Below are positions 26,329 through 35,408 of a stretch of DNA of 64,000 nt, piece after piece; positions within the stretch are counted from its first letter, which is position 1, and each line of letters opens with the position of its first letter. The stretch spans positions 3,472,001-3,536,000 of the forward strand of contig CBDDPL010000004.1 of the NCBI GenBank assembly GCA_965232285.1. The letters are read 5' to 3'. Under the pieces are notes generated by a model, which saw only the letters and a list, made by a program, of their open reading frames with translations, did not search any database and was not told where the DNA came from. Source of the DNA: Denitrobaculum sp965232285. Its GTDB lineage: Bacteria; Pseudomonadota; Alphaproteobacteria; Kiloniellales; Kiloniellaceae. Both the position numbers and the translations under genes were made by a program.

Positions 26329-27900
26329 TCAGGTAAAGGCGTCGGGCATGGATTCCTTTTTCTTCGCAATGAAGTCCAGCAGAGCCTCGTCAATCGCCGG
26401 ATCGATCGCCGGCGCCTGGTAGTCGGCCAAGACCTGCTTGTAGATCTTATTGGCCCGCTGGCAGGCGTCCAGCGCCCCTTCCGCTTCCCACTGCTCGAAG
26501 GAATTGTTGTCCGCAATGCTCGAACGATAAAAGGCGGTCTGGAAATTGGCCTGGGTGTGGGCACAGCCCAGGAAGTGGCTGCCCGGCCCGACCTCGCGGA
26601 TGGCATCCATGGCCTGGCCGTTTTCGGTCAGGTCGTAGCCGCCCAGCATGGTCTGCATCATGCCGAGCTGGTCGGCATCCATGATGAACTTCTCATAGGA
26701 GGAGATCAGCCCACCCTCCAGCCAGCCGGCGGCATGCAGCACGAAATTCACGCCGCCGAGCGCCGTCGGCAGCAGGGTCTGCGCGGACTCGTAGGCGGCC
26801 TGCGCGTCGGGCACCTTGGAGCCGCAGAGCGAGCCGCCGGAACGGAAGGGCACGCCGAGACGCCGGGCCAGCGCGGCGGCACCGTAAAGCACCAGCGCCG
26901 GCTCGGGCGTGCCGAAGGTCGGCGCGCCGGACTGCATGGAGATCGAACTGGCGAAGCTGCCGAAAACCACGGGTGCGCCGGGCCGGACGAGCTGGCTGAA
27001 GGCGATGCCGGCCAGCGCTTCGGCCAGGGTCTGCGCCAGTACGCCGGCGGGCGTGACCGGCGCCATAGCGCCGGAGAGAATGAAGGGTGTGACGATGCAG
27101 GCCTGGTTGCTCCGCGCATAGACCTTCAGCGCGCCAAGCATGGTGTCGTCGAAAGTCATGGGCGAGTTGGCGTTGATCAGGCTGATCATCACCGTGTTGT
27201 TCTCAACGAAATCGTCGCCGAAGAGGATCTTCGACATGGCGATCGCGTCTTCCGCCCGCTCCGGCGCCGTCACCGAGCCCATGTAGGGCTTGTCGGAAAG
27301 CCGCATGTGCGCGTAGAGCATGTCCAGGTGGCGCTTGTTCACCGGCACGTCGACCGGCTCGCAGACCGTGCCGCCCGAGTGGTGGATCGCCGGCATGGAG
27401 TAGGCCAGCTTCACGAAGTTCCGGAAGTCCTCAATGGTCGCGTAGCGGCGGCCGCCATCCAGGTCGCGCACGAAGGGCGGGCCGTAAACCGGCGCGAAGA
27501 CCGTATTGTTGCCGCCGATCTGCACCGAGCGGTCGCCATTGCGCGCATACTGGATGAACTCGGACGGCGCGGTCTGGGCCAGTTGCCGGCACATCCCGCG
27601 GGGGAAACGCACCCGCTCGCCCTGCACGTCGGCGCCGGCGTTCTTCCAGATCTCCAGCGCCTCGGGATCGTCCCGGAAGTCGATGCCGACCTCTTCCAGG
27701 ATGGTGTCGGCATTGTGCTCGATCATCTCGAGCGCCTCGGTGTTCAGCGTCTCGAAGACAGGAATCTTCCGCGTGATATAGCGTAGCTGTTCTGCCTTGC
27801 CGCTGGTACGCGCCGCCCGGCGCGCTTCCGCGCCGCCTGCACCACCGCGCGCGCCACGGCCCCGGCGGCCTCCTCCGGCGCCAGCTCCCGTCTCGCTCAT
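26329..27900 (-). CDS. Trimethylamine methyltransferase (MttB) family protein, no pyrrolysine
   Basis: A 523-residue member of the MttB superfamily (COG5598), whose members move a methyl group from quaternary or tertiary amines to a corrinoid protein. The N-terminal 35 residues are a Gly/Arg/Ala-rich tail, then the TIM-barrel domain with VYGPPFVRDLDGGRRYATIEDF and HHSGGTVCEPVDVPV. The frame has no internal amber codon, so it is the non-pyrrolysine type, like glycine-betaine methyltransferases. No corrinoid protein or MtgA-type partner lies in the window. The ATG with GGAGGATC upstream is preferred over one 15 bases earlier. It is divergent from a DMGDH-like gene. Confidence 0.87.
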   Translation of the reverse strand: MSETGAGAGGGRRGRGARGGAGGAEARRAARTSGKAEQLRYITRKIPVFETLNTEALEMIEHNADTILEEVGIDFRDDPEALEIWKNAGADVQGERVRFPRGMCRQLAQTAPSEFIQYARNGDRSVQIGGNNTVFAPVYGPPFVRDLDGGRRYATIEDFRNFVKLAYSMPAIHHSGGTVCEPVDVPVNKRHLDMLYAHMRLSDKPYMGSVTAPERAEDAIAMSKILFGDDFVENNTVMISLINANSPMTFDDTMLGALKVYARSNQACIVTPFILSGAMAPVTPAGVLAQTLAEALAGIAFSQLVRPGAPVVFGSFASSISMQSGAPTFGTPEPALVLYGAAALARRLGVPFRSGGSLCGSKVPDAQAAYESAQTLLPTALGGVNFVLHAAGWLEGGLISSYEKFIMDADQLGMMQTMLGGYDLTENGQAMDAIREVGPGSHFLGCAHTQANFQTAFYRSSIADNNSFEQWEAEGALDACQRANKIYKQVLADYQAPAIDPAIDEALLDFIAKKKESMPDAFT

Positions 27901-28244
27901 AACTCGATCCTCCAATGAACTCGAGCCGGAATATTTGCGCGCAGCCGCCGCAGGCTCTGTCGAATTCGCGACCCGGAACCTCGGAAACGCGCCCTGCCCT
28001 TCCTGAGCAGCGGTTGAGAATCGGCTGGAACCTCCCCTCTGCGGCCGCTTCGATCACGAAAAAGCGCATGTCGGAATTTGGCGGCGCGGTGTCGCAAACG
28101 GTTCGGACCGCAAAAAGCCTATCGGCCATCTTGCCGCAGCAATTATGATAGCCGCTAAACATCCGGCGGTTGGCGAGGCAGCGGCGCCCTGGCCGGGAAA
28201 GACCGGCCGGAGGGCGGCTTCGGCTGCATTTTGGGAGACGAAAA
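27901..28244. promoter_or_regulatory. Divergent promoter region, mttB-like / DMGDH-like
   Basis: A 344-bp gap that must serve both genes. A short hairpin (GGCCGG at 28191-28196 with CCGGCC at 28203-28208) lies on the dehydrogenase side, 36 bp before its start. I could not define operator sequences shared with the sox promoter region. Confidence 0.45.
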
Positions 28245-30680
28245 ATGAAAACACATGCGCGGGCGGTGGTCGTTGGTGGCGGCGTGGTCGGTGCCAGCAT
28301 TCTCTATCATCTGACCAAGCAGGGCTGGTCCGACGTCGTGCTGCTGGAGCGGACCGAGCTGACGGCCGGTTCCACCTGGCATGCCGCCGGCCTGCTGCCG
28401 CTGTTCAACATGAGTTACAGCGTGGGTCAGATCCACAAATACTCGGTGGATCTCTACAAGACCCTGCAGGAAGAAACCGGCCAGGACGTGAGCTTCCACG
28501 TCACCGGCAACCTGCGTCTCGCCACCAACCAAGAGCGCATGGACGAGTACCGCCACTACTGCGGCACCGCGAACACCATCGGCGTTCCCTTCGAGATGAT
28601 CACCCCCTCGGAGGTCAAGGAGCTCTGGCCGCTCTGCAACACCGAAGGCCTGGTCGGCGCGCTGTACCATCCGCATGACGGCCACATCGCGCCGGTCGAC
28701 CTGACCAACGCCCTGGCCATCGGCGCCCGCAACGGCGGCGCGGAGATCTACCGTCAGACCGAAGTCACGGCGATGGAGCAGCTTCCCAGCGGCGAGTGGA
28801 AGATCACCACCAACAAGGGTGAGATCACCTGCGAACATGTGATCACCGCGACCGGCAACTACGCACGTCAGACCGCCGCCATGGTCGGCCTCGACATTCC
28901 GGTGATCCCGGTCGAGCATCAGTACATCGTCACCGACGCCCACCCGGCACTGGAAGAGCGCAAAGCCGCCGGCCTGCCCGAAATGGCAGTGCTGCGCGAG
29001 TCCGACGCCTCCTACTACATGCGCGAAGAGCGCCAGGGCCTGATCCTCGGCCCCTACGAGAAAGGCGCCCCGGCCTGCTTCGTCGACGGCGTGCCGGAGA
29101 CCTTCGGTCAGGATCTCTTCCCCGGCGACCTGGAGCGCCTGGAGCCGCACATCGAAGCCGCCATCAACCGCGTGCCGATCTTCGGCGAGGTGGGTATCAA
29201 AGACGTGGTCAACGGCCCGATCTCCTACACGCCGGACGGCAACCCCATGATCGGCCCGGCCTACGGCCTGCGCAACTACTGGCTCGCCGAAGGCTTCAGC
29301 TTCGGCGTGACGGCTGCGGGCGGCGCCGGCAAGTACCTGGCCGAGTGGATCTGCGAAGGCGAGTCCAGCCTCGACATGCTGGACGTCGATCCGCGCCGCT
29401 TCGGGGCCTACGCCAACAAGGCCTACACGGTCGCGAAGAACGAGGAAGCCTACGCCAACGTCTTCACCATCCACTATCCGGATGAAGAACGCCCGGCGGC
29501 CCGTCCCTGTAAGACCAGCCCCTGCCACGACCGCCTCGATGCGGCCGGTGCGGTCTGGGGCCAGCGCTACGGCTGGGAGCGTCCGAACTGGTTCGCGCCG
29601 GAAGGCGTGGCCCGCGAGGACGTCTGGAGCTTCCGCCGTACCAACTACTTCGAGCATGTCGCCAACGAGTGCAAGGTGATGCGCGAAAAGGTCGGCCTGA
29701 TCGATCTGACCAGCTTCTCCAAGTTCGATGTTTCGGGCCCGGGCGCGGAAGCCTACCTGGATCGTCTCGTCGCCAACGCGCTGCCCAAGAAGATCGGCCG
29801 CATCGCACTGACCCACAACCTGACCCCTTCGGGCGGCGTGCGCAGCGAGTTCACCATCACTCGCATGGGCCCGGAGAGCTTCTACCTGATCTCCTCCGGC
29901 GCCGCGGAGCGCTACGACTCCGACCTGCTGCAGAAAGAGCTTCCGGCGGACGGCAGCGTGACGTTGAAGAACATCACGACGGCCCGCGGCGTCTTCGTCC
30001 TGGCCGGTCCGCACGCCCGCGACGTGCTGGCCAAGGTGACCGATGCGGATCTTTCCAACGAGGCCTTTCCGTGGCTGTCGTCGCAGACCATTTCGGTCGG
30101 CATGGCCTCCGACGTCCGGGCCCTGCGGGTCAACTTCGTCGGCGGCCTGGGCTGGGAGCTGCATCACCCGATCGAGTTCCAGAACCACATCTTCGACGCC
30201 CTGATGAAAGCGGGCGAAGAGTTCGGCATCGGCCTGGTCGGCATGCGCGCCATGGACTCCATGCGCATCGAAAAGTCCTACCGCATGTGGGGCAGCGACC
30301 TGACCACCGAATACTCCATCCTGGAAGCCGGCCTGAACCGTTTCGTGCGGCTCAATAAAGGCGACTTCGTCGGCCGGGACGCCCTGGTCCGTCAGCAGGA
30401 AGCCGGTGTACCGCAGCGCTTCATCACCCTTGAGGTCGATGTCAAGGACGCCGACTGTCTGGGCAACGAACCCCTCTATATGGGCGACGACATGATCGGC
30501 CGCGTCACCGCTGGCGCCTTCGGTCACGCCGTCGGCAAGAGCCTGGCGCTCGCCTACGTCAAGCCGGAGGCAGCGGAGCCCGGCACGGAGTTGAAGGTCG
30601 ATATCCTGGGCGAGCTCTTCCCCGCCCGCGTGATCGAAGAGTCCCCCTACGATCCCGAGAACACGGCTCTGCGCGCGTAA
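28245..30680 (+). CDS. Dimethylglycine/sarcosine dehydrogenase-like flavoprotein
   Basis: An 811-residue two-domain enzyme. It has an N-terminal FAD-binding DAO domain (AVVVGGGVVGASILYHLTKQ, 7-26; GSTWHAAGLLPLFNMSYSVG is a typical flavin-attachment region). A C-terminal GcvT/aminomethyltransferase domain spans roughly 430-800 (IDLTSFSKFDVSGPGAEAYL; RAMDSMRIEKSYRMWGSDL). It should oxidatively demethylate dimethylglycine or sarcosine and pass C1 to tetrahydrofolate. An upstream in-frame ATG is disfavoured: GGGAG stands nine bases before the one chosen. With the MttB-like and Sox enzymes it could complete stepwise betaine demethylation. Which amine it uses is not visible. Confidence 0.9.
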   Translation: MKTHARAVVVGGGVVGASILYHLTKQGWSDVVLLERTELTAGSTWHAAGLLPLFNMSYSVGQIHKYSVDLYKTLQEETGQDVSFHVTGNLRLATNQERMDEYRHYCGTANTIGVPFEMITPSEVKELWPLCNTEGLVGALYHPHDGHIAPVDLTNALAIGARNGGAEIYRQTEVTAMEQLPSGEWKITTNKGEITCEHVITATGNYARQTAAMVGLDIPVIPVEHQYIVTDAHPALEERKAAGLPEMAVLRESDASYYMREERQGLILGPYEKGAPACFVDGVPETFGQDLFPGDLERLEPHIEAAINRVPIFGEVGIKDVVNGPISYTPDGNPMIGPAYGLRNYWLAEGFSFGVTAAGGAGKYLAEWICEGESSLDMLDVDPRRFGAYANKAYTVAKNEEAYANVFTIHYPDEERPAARPCKTSPCHDRLDAAGAVWGQRYGWERPNWFAPEGVAREDVWSFRRTNYFEHVANECKVMREKVGLIDLTSFSKFDVSGPGAEAYLDRLVANALPKKIGRIALTHNLTPSGGVRSEFTITRMGPESFYLISSGAAERYDSDLLQKELPADGSVTLKNITTARGVFVLAGPHARDVLAKVTDADLSNEAFPWLSSQTISVGMASDVRALRVNFVGGLGWELHHPIEFQNHIFDALMKAGEEFGIGLVGMRAMDSMRIEKSYRMWGSDLTTEYSILEAGLNRFVRLNKGDFVGRDALVRQQEAGVPQRFITLEVDVKDADCLGNEPLYMGDDMIGRVTAGAFGHAVGKSLALAYVKPEAAEPGTELKVDILGELFPARVIEESPYDPENTALRA

Positions 30681-30704
30681 AAGCAAAGAGCTCTCATTTT
30701 ACGG

Positions 30705-30737
30705 AAAGGGCAGGCAGCGTGAGTTGCCTGCCCTTTT
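30705..30737 (+). terminator. Rho-independent terminator after the DMGDH-like gene
   Basis: AAAGGGCAGGCA at 30705-30716 is perfectly complementary to TGCCTGCCCTTT at 30725-30736, with an 8-base loop and a short T-run. Confidence 0.88.
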
Positions 30738-30872
30738 CACTTTCGGCGCAAGCGACCCGGATCGTAAACGCGCTCCCCCACTTCAGTTGCGGCAAACAAT
30801 CATACGTGCAATGATGAATTGCAGATGACCGACAGGTAGCCGCTCACGAAAATCAGCCACGGGGGAGCAAGC

Positions 30873-32048
30873 ATGGCCAGGTCACCGAACAATCCTTTTG
30901 AGAAGATTGCCGATCCGGCAGCCGAGAAAAGCGAGATCAAGGAACTCGCCGCACTGACCACGAAGCTGCTCGACAAACGTTACAGTCAGAAAAACAAGAA
31001 AGTCCTGCGCGGCGTTCACCCGAAATCGCACGGCTGCTTCAAGGCCGTCTTCGAGGTCCGGCAGGATATCCCGGAAGCGTTGCGGGTCGGACTCTTCGCC
31101 GAGCCGGGCAAGCGGCACGCCGCCTGGGTGCGCTTTTCCAATGCCGCCATCAAGGTCGCCCATGACCTCGGCAGCGCCAATCCGGAACAACAAAGCAACG
31201 GCAGCCGCGGCATGGCGATCAAGGTCCTGGACGTCAAAGGCCGCGTCATGGAGAAGGACGACGGCGCCAGCAATCAGGACTTCCTGATGATCAATACGCC
31301 TGCCTTCGCCTTCATCGACAGCAAGCAGTATCTGCCGCTGAACCAGGCGCTCGACAAGTTGAACGATGACGAAGAGACGTCCCTGAAAGCGGTCCTGGCG
31401 CCGCTGGCGGATCCCACGAAAAAGGATACGCCAGAGTTTGCACGAGCAGCGAAGACCCTTGGGGTGGTCAAAGCTATTGGGGCCAAAGCCGTCACGGACC
31501 CCACGGAGGTTGCCTACTTCGGCGCTGCGCCTTTCCTGTTCGGTCCAGATCACGTCATGCGCTTCAAAGCCGAACCCTGGGGCGGCGAGACACCGCAAGA
31601 GTTTCCGGCCGGCGCCGGCGCCAACTATCTCCGGCAGGCGGCAAGACGCCGACTCAGAAAACGCGAAGATGTCTGTTTCGATTTCAAACTGCAGGTCCGG
31701 CACAAGAGCGAAAGCAATCTGCAGATCGAAGATGCCACCGCGGTCTGGGACGAGGCCGAAACACCCTTCGTTTCCGTTGCCCGCCTGGTGATCCACGCGC
31801 CTCAGGAACGCCCTGGCGCCGATCAGGCGCGCGCCGCGGAACGCCGGGAGGCCCGCTGCGAGAAGATGGCCTTCACGCCCTGGCACTGCCTGGCCGTGCA
31901 CCAGCCGCTGGGCAGCATCAACCGGCTGCGCAAAGCGGTTTACGACGCCTCAGCGGAGAAGCGCGGCAGCAGCAAGTCGAAGCCTAGGCCTAAGCGCGTC
32001 AAACTACAGCAGAACCAACGACGGGTCCGCCGCCGCGCCCAACCCTGA
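30873..32048 (+). CDS. Catalase-family haem protein
   Basis: A 391-residue member of the small catalase-like haem protein family (similar to SrpA-type peroxidases). The distal histidine segment is HPKSHGCFKAVFEV, followed by AWVRFSNA and SRGMAIKVLDV. A proximal RxxxY haem-ligand motif appears in INRLRKAVYDAS near residue 355. The C-terminal 30 residues form a very basic Arg/Lys tail with no known role. Members act as peroxidases or organic peroxide-dependent enzymes rather than true catalases. It has its own promoter region and no operon partner; it ends two bases from the nrdB stop on the opposite strand. Confidence 0.84.
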   Translation: MARSPNNPFEKIADPAAEKSEIKELAALTTKLLDKRYSQKNKKVLRGVHPKSHGCFKAVFEVRQDIPEALRVGLFAEPGKRHAAWVRFSNAAIKVAHDLGSANPEQQSNGSRGMAIKVLDVKGRVMEKDDGASNQDFLMINTPAFAFIDSKQYLPLNQALDKLNDDEETSLKAVLAPLADPTKKDTPEFARAAKTLGVVKAIGAKAVTDPTEVAYFGAAPFLFGPDHVMRFKAEPWGGETPQEFPAGAGANYLRQAARRRLRKREDVCFDFKLQVRHKSESNLQIEDATAVWDEAETPFVSVARLVIHAPQERPGADQARAAERREARCEKMAFTPWHCLAVHQPLGSINRLRKAVYDASAEKRGSSKSKPRPKRVKLQQNQRRVRRRAQP

Positions 32049-32050
32049 GA

Positions 32051-33010
32051 TCAGGCGAAGGCCTCTTCCCAGGTGCCCTGCGTCGCCGCCTTGGTGTACT
32101 CGGTGGCGCGGTTTTCGAAGAAGTTGACGTGCTCGACCCCGTTCAGCATGGCATCCAGCCAGGGCAACGGATTCTTCTCGCTGCGATACAAGGGCTGTAA
32201 CCCGAGCTGCCCAAGACGGCGGTCGGCGATGTAGCGGATATAGGCCTTCACCTCTTCAGCGTTCAGGCCTTCGATGCCGCCCATCTCGAAGGCCAGGTCG
32301 ATGAAGGCGTCCTCGTGGGTCACGATGGTCTCGCAGGCCTTGTAGAGTTCGCGCTCGAAGTCCTCGTCCCAGATCTCCGGGTTTTCGCTGATGAAAGTCT
32401 TGAAGAGGCGAATGGCCGACTGGGTGTGCAGGGTCTCGTCACGCACCGACCAGGACACGATCTGGCCCATGCCCTTCATCTTGTTGAAGCGTGGAAAGTT
32501 CAACAGGATCGCGAAGCTGGCGAAGAGCTGCAGGCCTTCGGTGAAAGCCCCGAAAACGGCGAGGGTGATGGCGATGTCCCGTTTGGTCTCGACCCCGAAC
32601 TCCTGCATGTAGTCGTACTTGTCCTTCATCTCCTTGTAGTGGAGGAAGGCGGAGTATTCGGATTCCGGCATGCCGATGGTGTCGAGCAGATGTGAGTAGG
32701 CGGCGATGTGCACCGTCTCCATGTTGGAGAAAGCGGCCAGCATCATCTGTACCTCGGTCGGCTGAAACACCTGGCTGTAGTGCTTCATGTAGCAGTTGTT
32801 CACTTCCACGTCGGACTGGGTGAAGAAGCGGAAGATCTGGGTCAGCAGATTCTTCTCGCCTTCGCTGAGCTTCTGCTGCCAGTCCTTGACGTCGTCGGCG
32901 AGCGGAACCTCTTCCGGCAGCCAGTGAATCCGCTGCTGCATCAGCCAGGCGTCATAGGCCCAGGGGTAGCGGAAAGGCTTGTAGACCGGGCTGGCATCCA
33001 ACAGCGACAT
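32051..33010 (-). CDS. nrdB: Class Ia ribonucleotide reductase, beta subunit
   Basis: A 319-residue R2 protein that holds the diiron-tyrosyl radical for deoxyribonucleotide synthesis. Asp67, Glu98, His101 and Tyr105 (SNMETVHIAAYSHLL) have exactly the spacing of E. coli Asp84, Glu115, His118 and Tyr122, so the radical tyrosine is present. The second metal half is in TEGLQLF and RDETLHTQSA. The protein is shorter than E. coli NrdB at both ends. The ATG with GGGAG nine bases upstream is chosen; upstream in-frame ATGs exist. It lies 250 bp after nrdA on the same strand. Confidence 0.93.
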   Translation of the reverse strand: MSLLDASPVYKPFRYPWAYDAWLMQQRIHWLPEEVPLADDVKDWQQKLSEGEKNLLTQIFRFFTQSDVEVNNCYMKHYSQVFQPTEVQMMLAAFSNMETVHIAAYSHLLDTIGMPESEYSAFLHYKEMKDKYDYMQEFGVETKRDIAITLAVFGAFTEGLQLFASFAILLNFPRFNKMKGMGQIVSWSVRDETLHTQSAIRLFKTFISENPEIWDEDFERELYKACETIVTHEDAFIDLAFEMGGIEGLNAEEVKAYIRYIADRRLGQLGLQPLYRSEKNPLPWLDAMLNGVEHVNFFENRATEYTKAATQGTWEEAFA

Positions 33011-33260
33011 GAAAGTCATCTCCCTTGCGACAGGCGGCATCCAGCGGCGCTGTCTTATCTTAATTCCACGCTTCGGAGAAGCGAAGCCTCCCCCAGGCTA
33101 CATGATCTGGTGGGAGGCGGAAAAAATGTAAACTGCGTTCCTGCTCCTGGAACGCTGAATTTCATTACGGCGTCAACGCGGCAGGCAACGAAAGACAGCT
33201 TAGATCACAGCTTGTCATCAAAGACCTGTCCTGATGGAAAAACCGCGTCAGGCCATCAAG
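33011..33260 (-). other. Gap between nrdA and nrdB
   Basis: A 250-bp spacer, unusually long for an nrdAB operon. It holds no clear gene or strong terminator. nrdB may have a promoter of its own here. Confidence 0.4.
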
Positions 33261-35309
33261 TCACTGACAGGCGAGACATTCCTCGTAGTCCGTGCTCGCG
33301 GCGGCCTCGCCTTTATCCTGGCCCTTGCTGCTGATCTTGCCCAGATGCGGCACCGAGGAAAGCGCCTCGTTACTGTTGGCGGATTCAGCCCGCTGCATGG
33401 ACTTGGAGCGGCAGTAGTAGAGCGACTTCACGCCCTTCTTCCAGGCCTGGTAATGGATCTGGTGCAGATCGCGCTTATGCACGTCGGCCGGCACGAAGAC
33501 ATTCAGCGACTGCGCCTGACAGATGAAAGGCGTGCGGTCGGCGGCATGTTCAATCAGCCAGCGCTGATCCAGTTCAAAGGCAGTCTTGAAGACGTCCTTC
33601 TCGTCGTCGCTCAGGAATTCCAGATGCTGCACCGAGCCCTCGTTGAGGGTGATCGAGCTCCAGGTCTCCTCGTCGTTGTGACCCTTTTCCTGGAGCAGTT
33701 CCTCCAGGTACTTGTTGCGCACGTTGAAGGAGCCGGACAGCGTCTTGTGGGTATAGCTGTTGGCCGCGACCGGCTCGATCCCCGGCGAGGAACCGCCGCA
33801 GATGATCGAGATGGAAGCAGTCGGCGCAATCGCCATCTTGTTGGAGAAGCGCTCCTTGATGCCAAACTCCTCGGCATCGAGGCAGGCACCCCGCTCTTCC
33901 GCCAGAAGCTTCGAGGCCGCGTCCGCCTGGGTACGGACATGTTCGAAGATCTTCTTGTTCCAGACCTTGGCCATGACGCCTTCCATCGGAATCCGGTGCT
34001 TCTGCAGGAAGGAGTGGAAACCCATCACGCCCAGGCCGACGGAACGTTCGCGCTCGGCCGAATAGCGCGCCCGGGCCATGGAGTCCGGCGCCCTCTCAAT
34101 AAAGTCGCTGAGCACGTTGTCGAGGAAGCGCATGACATCCTCGATGAAGCCTTCTTCGTCCTTCCACTCGAAGTACTTGTCCAGATTCAGGGACGAGAGG
34201 CAGCAGACAGCGGTGCGGTCGACCCCGTGGTGATCGATGCCGGTCGGCAGTGTGATCTCGCTGCAGAGATTGGACATCTTGACGTTCAGGCCGGCCAGCT
34301 TGTGATGCTCGGGGATGGCCCGGTTAATGTGGTCGCCATAGATGATGTAGGGCTCGCCGGTCTCGATCCGGGCGGTCAGGATGCGGATCCAGAGATCGCG
34401 GGCCTTGACCTTGCGGATGACCGCATTGTCCTTCGGGCTGGTCAACGCCCACTCGTCATCGTTCTCGACCGCACGCATGAAGGCGTCGGTCAGCAGCACG
34501 CCGTGATGCAGATTGAGCGCCTTGCGGTTCGGATCGCCGCCGGTCGGCCGGCGCATCTCGATGAACTCTTCGATTTCCGGATGGGTCACCGGCATGTAGC
34601 AGGCGGCGGAGCCGCGGCGCAGCGAACCCTGGCTAATGGCCAGTGTCAGGGAGTCCATGACCCGGATGAAGGGAATCACGCCGCTGGTCTTGCCGTTGTG
34701 GCCGACCTTCTCGCCGATCGAACGCAGATTGCCCCAGTAGCTGCCGATGCCGCCACCGCGTGCGGCCAGCCAGACATTCTCGTTCCAGAGATCGACGATA
34801 CCGTTCAGGGAATCACCGGCCTCGTTGAGAAAACAGGAAATCGGCAGGCCACGGGTCGTACCGCCATTGGAGAGCACTGGCGTCGAGGGCATGAACCAGA
34901 GGTTTGAGATGGCGTCGTAGAGGCGCTGGGCATGCTCCGTATCGTCGGCGAAATGGGCCGCGACGCGGGCAAAGAGGTCCTGAAAGCTCTCGCCGACCAT
35001 CAGGTAGCGATCGCTCAGGGTGGCCTTGCCGAACTCAGTCAGCAGGGCATCGCGCGAACGATCCATGACCACGCGGATACCGCGTTCATTCTGGAAGATA
35101 TCACGGATTTCGCCGTCGCCCAGAAGCGCTTCGTCCTGCTCCTCCGGCAACTGCTTCGGTGCCATTTCAAGGTCCGCGAACATTTCAGCCTGCACCGGCT
35201 GAGATTCACTCCGCAGTGACCCGAAACCGGCATCCACCGGCGACTTATCCACAGACTCTTCCGAAATTGTCATGACATCTTCACGCAATAAAACCCCCGA
35301 GCCATCCAT
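33261..35309 (-). CDS. nrdA: Class Ia ribonucleotide reductase, alpha subunit, lacking ATP-cone
   Basis: The 682-residue catalytic subunit reduces ribonucleotides. Active-site features seen are the cysteine of GLPISCFL, the radical-site segment MSNLCSEITLPTG, the tyrosine pair in KSLYYCRSKS and a C-terminal CLACQ redox pair. The usual N-terminal ATP-cone (allosteric activity site) is missing: the first 65 residues are low in similarity and the catalytic domain starts at about residue 70. dATP feedback by that route is therefore not expected. The ATG used has GGGGGAG eight bases upstream; MTISEE 12 codons later is possible. NrdR and DnaA boxes precede it. Confidence 0.94.
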   Translation of the reverse strand: MDGSGVLLREDVMTISEESVDKSPVDAGFGSLRSESQPVQAEMFADLEMAPKQLPEEQDEALLGDGEIRDIFQNERGIRVVMDRSRDALLTEFGKATLSDRYLMVGESFQDLFARVAAHFADDTEHAQRLYDAISNLWFMPSTPVLSNGGTTRGLPISCFLNEAGDSLNGIVDLWNENVWLAARGGGIGSYWGNLRSIGEKVGHNGKTSGVIPFIRVMDSLTLAISQGSLRRGSAACYMPVTHPEIEEFIEMRRPTGGDPNRKALNLHHGVLLTDAFMRAVENDDEWALTSPKDNAVIRKVKARDLWIRILTARIETGEPYIIYGDHINRAIPEHHKLAGLNVKMSNLCSEITLPTGIDHHGVDRTAVCCLSSLNLDKYFEWKDEEGFIEDVMRFLDNVLSDFIERAPDSMARARYSAERERSVGLGVMGFHSFLQKHRIPMEGVMAKVWNKKIFEHVRTQADAASKLLAEERGACLDAEEFGIKERFSNKMAIAPTASISIICGGSSPGIEPVAANSYTHKTLSGSFNVRNKYLEELLQEKGHNDEETWSSITLNEGSVQHLEFLSDDEKDVFKTAFELDQRWLIEHAADRTPFICQAQSLNVFVPADVHKRDLHQIHYQAWKKGVKSLYYCRSKSMQRAESANSNEALSSVPHLGKISSKGQDKGEAAASTDYEECLACQ

Positions 35310-35324
35310 TCTAGCACTCCCCCG

Positions 35325-35360
35325 TTATCCACAGTAGTGGACAGTTCTGACTGTGGATCA
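35325..35360. promoter_or_regulatory. DnaA boxes in the nrdA promoter
   Basis: A perfect DnaA box TTATCCACA at 35325-35333, 16 bases upstream of the nrdA start, and a near-match on the other strand at 35352-35360 (TGTGGATCA). Another perfect TTATCCACA lies within the first codons of nrdA at 35245-35253. In E. coli DnaA also controls nrdAB, so the cluster may be functional. Confidence 0.6.
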
Positions 35361-35361
35361 A

Positions 35362-35408
35362 ACACAACATGTTGCGTGACAACTTTGTGAAGATACCATA
35401 GTTGGTAG
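35362..35408. promoter_or_regulatory. Two NrdR boxes upstream of nrdA
   Basis: ACACAACATGTTGCGT at 35362-35377 matches 13 of 16 positions of the NrdR box. A weaker palindromic copy, ATACCATAGTTGGTAG, begins at 35393. The start-to-start distance is exactly 31 bp, the three-turn spacing known for tandem NrdR sites. Confidence 0.8.

Noticed and set aside
26329..27900. Pyrrolysine-containing MttB
   Set aside because: The frame contains no in-frame amber codon, and no pyl genes are seen.
28155..30686. 843-codon minus-strand frame opposite the DMGDH-like gene
   Set aside because: Antisense shadow; the plus frame has complete flavin and GcvT features.
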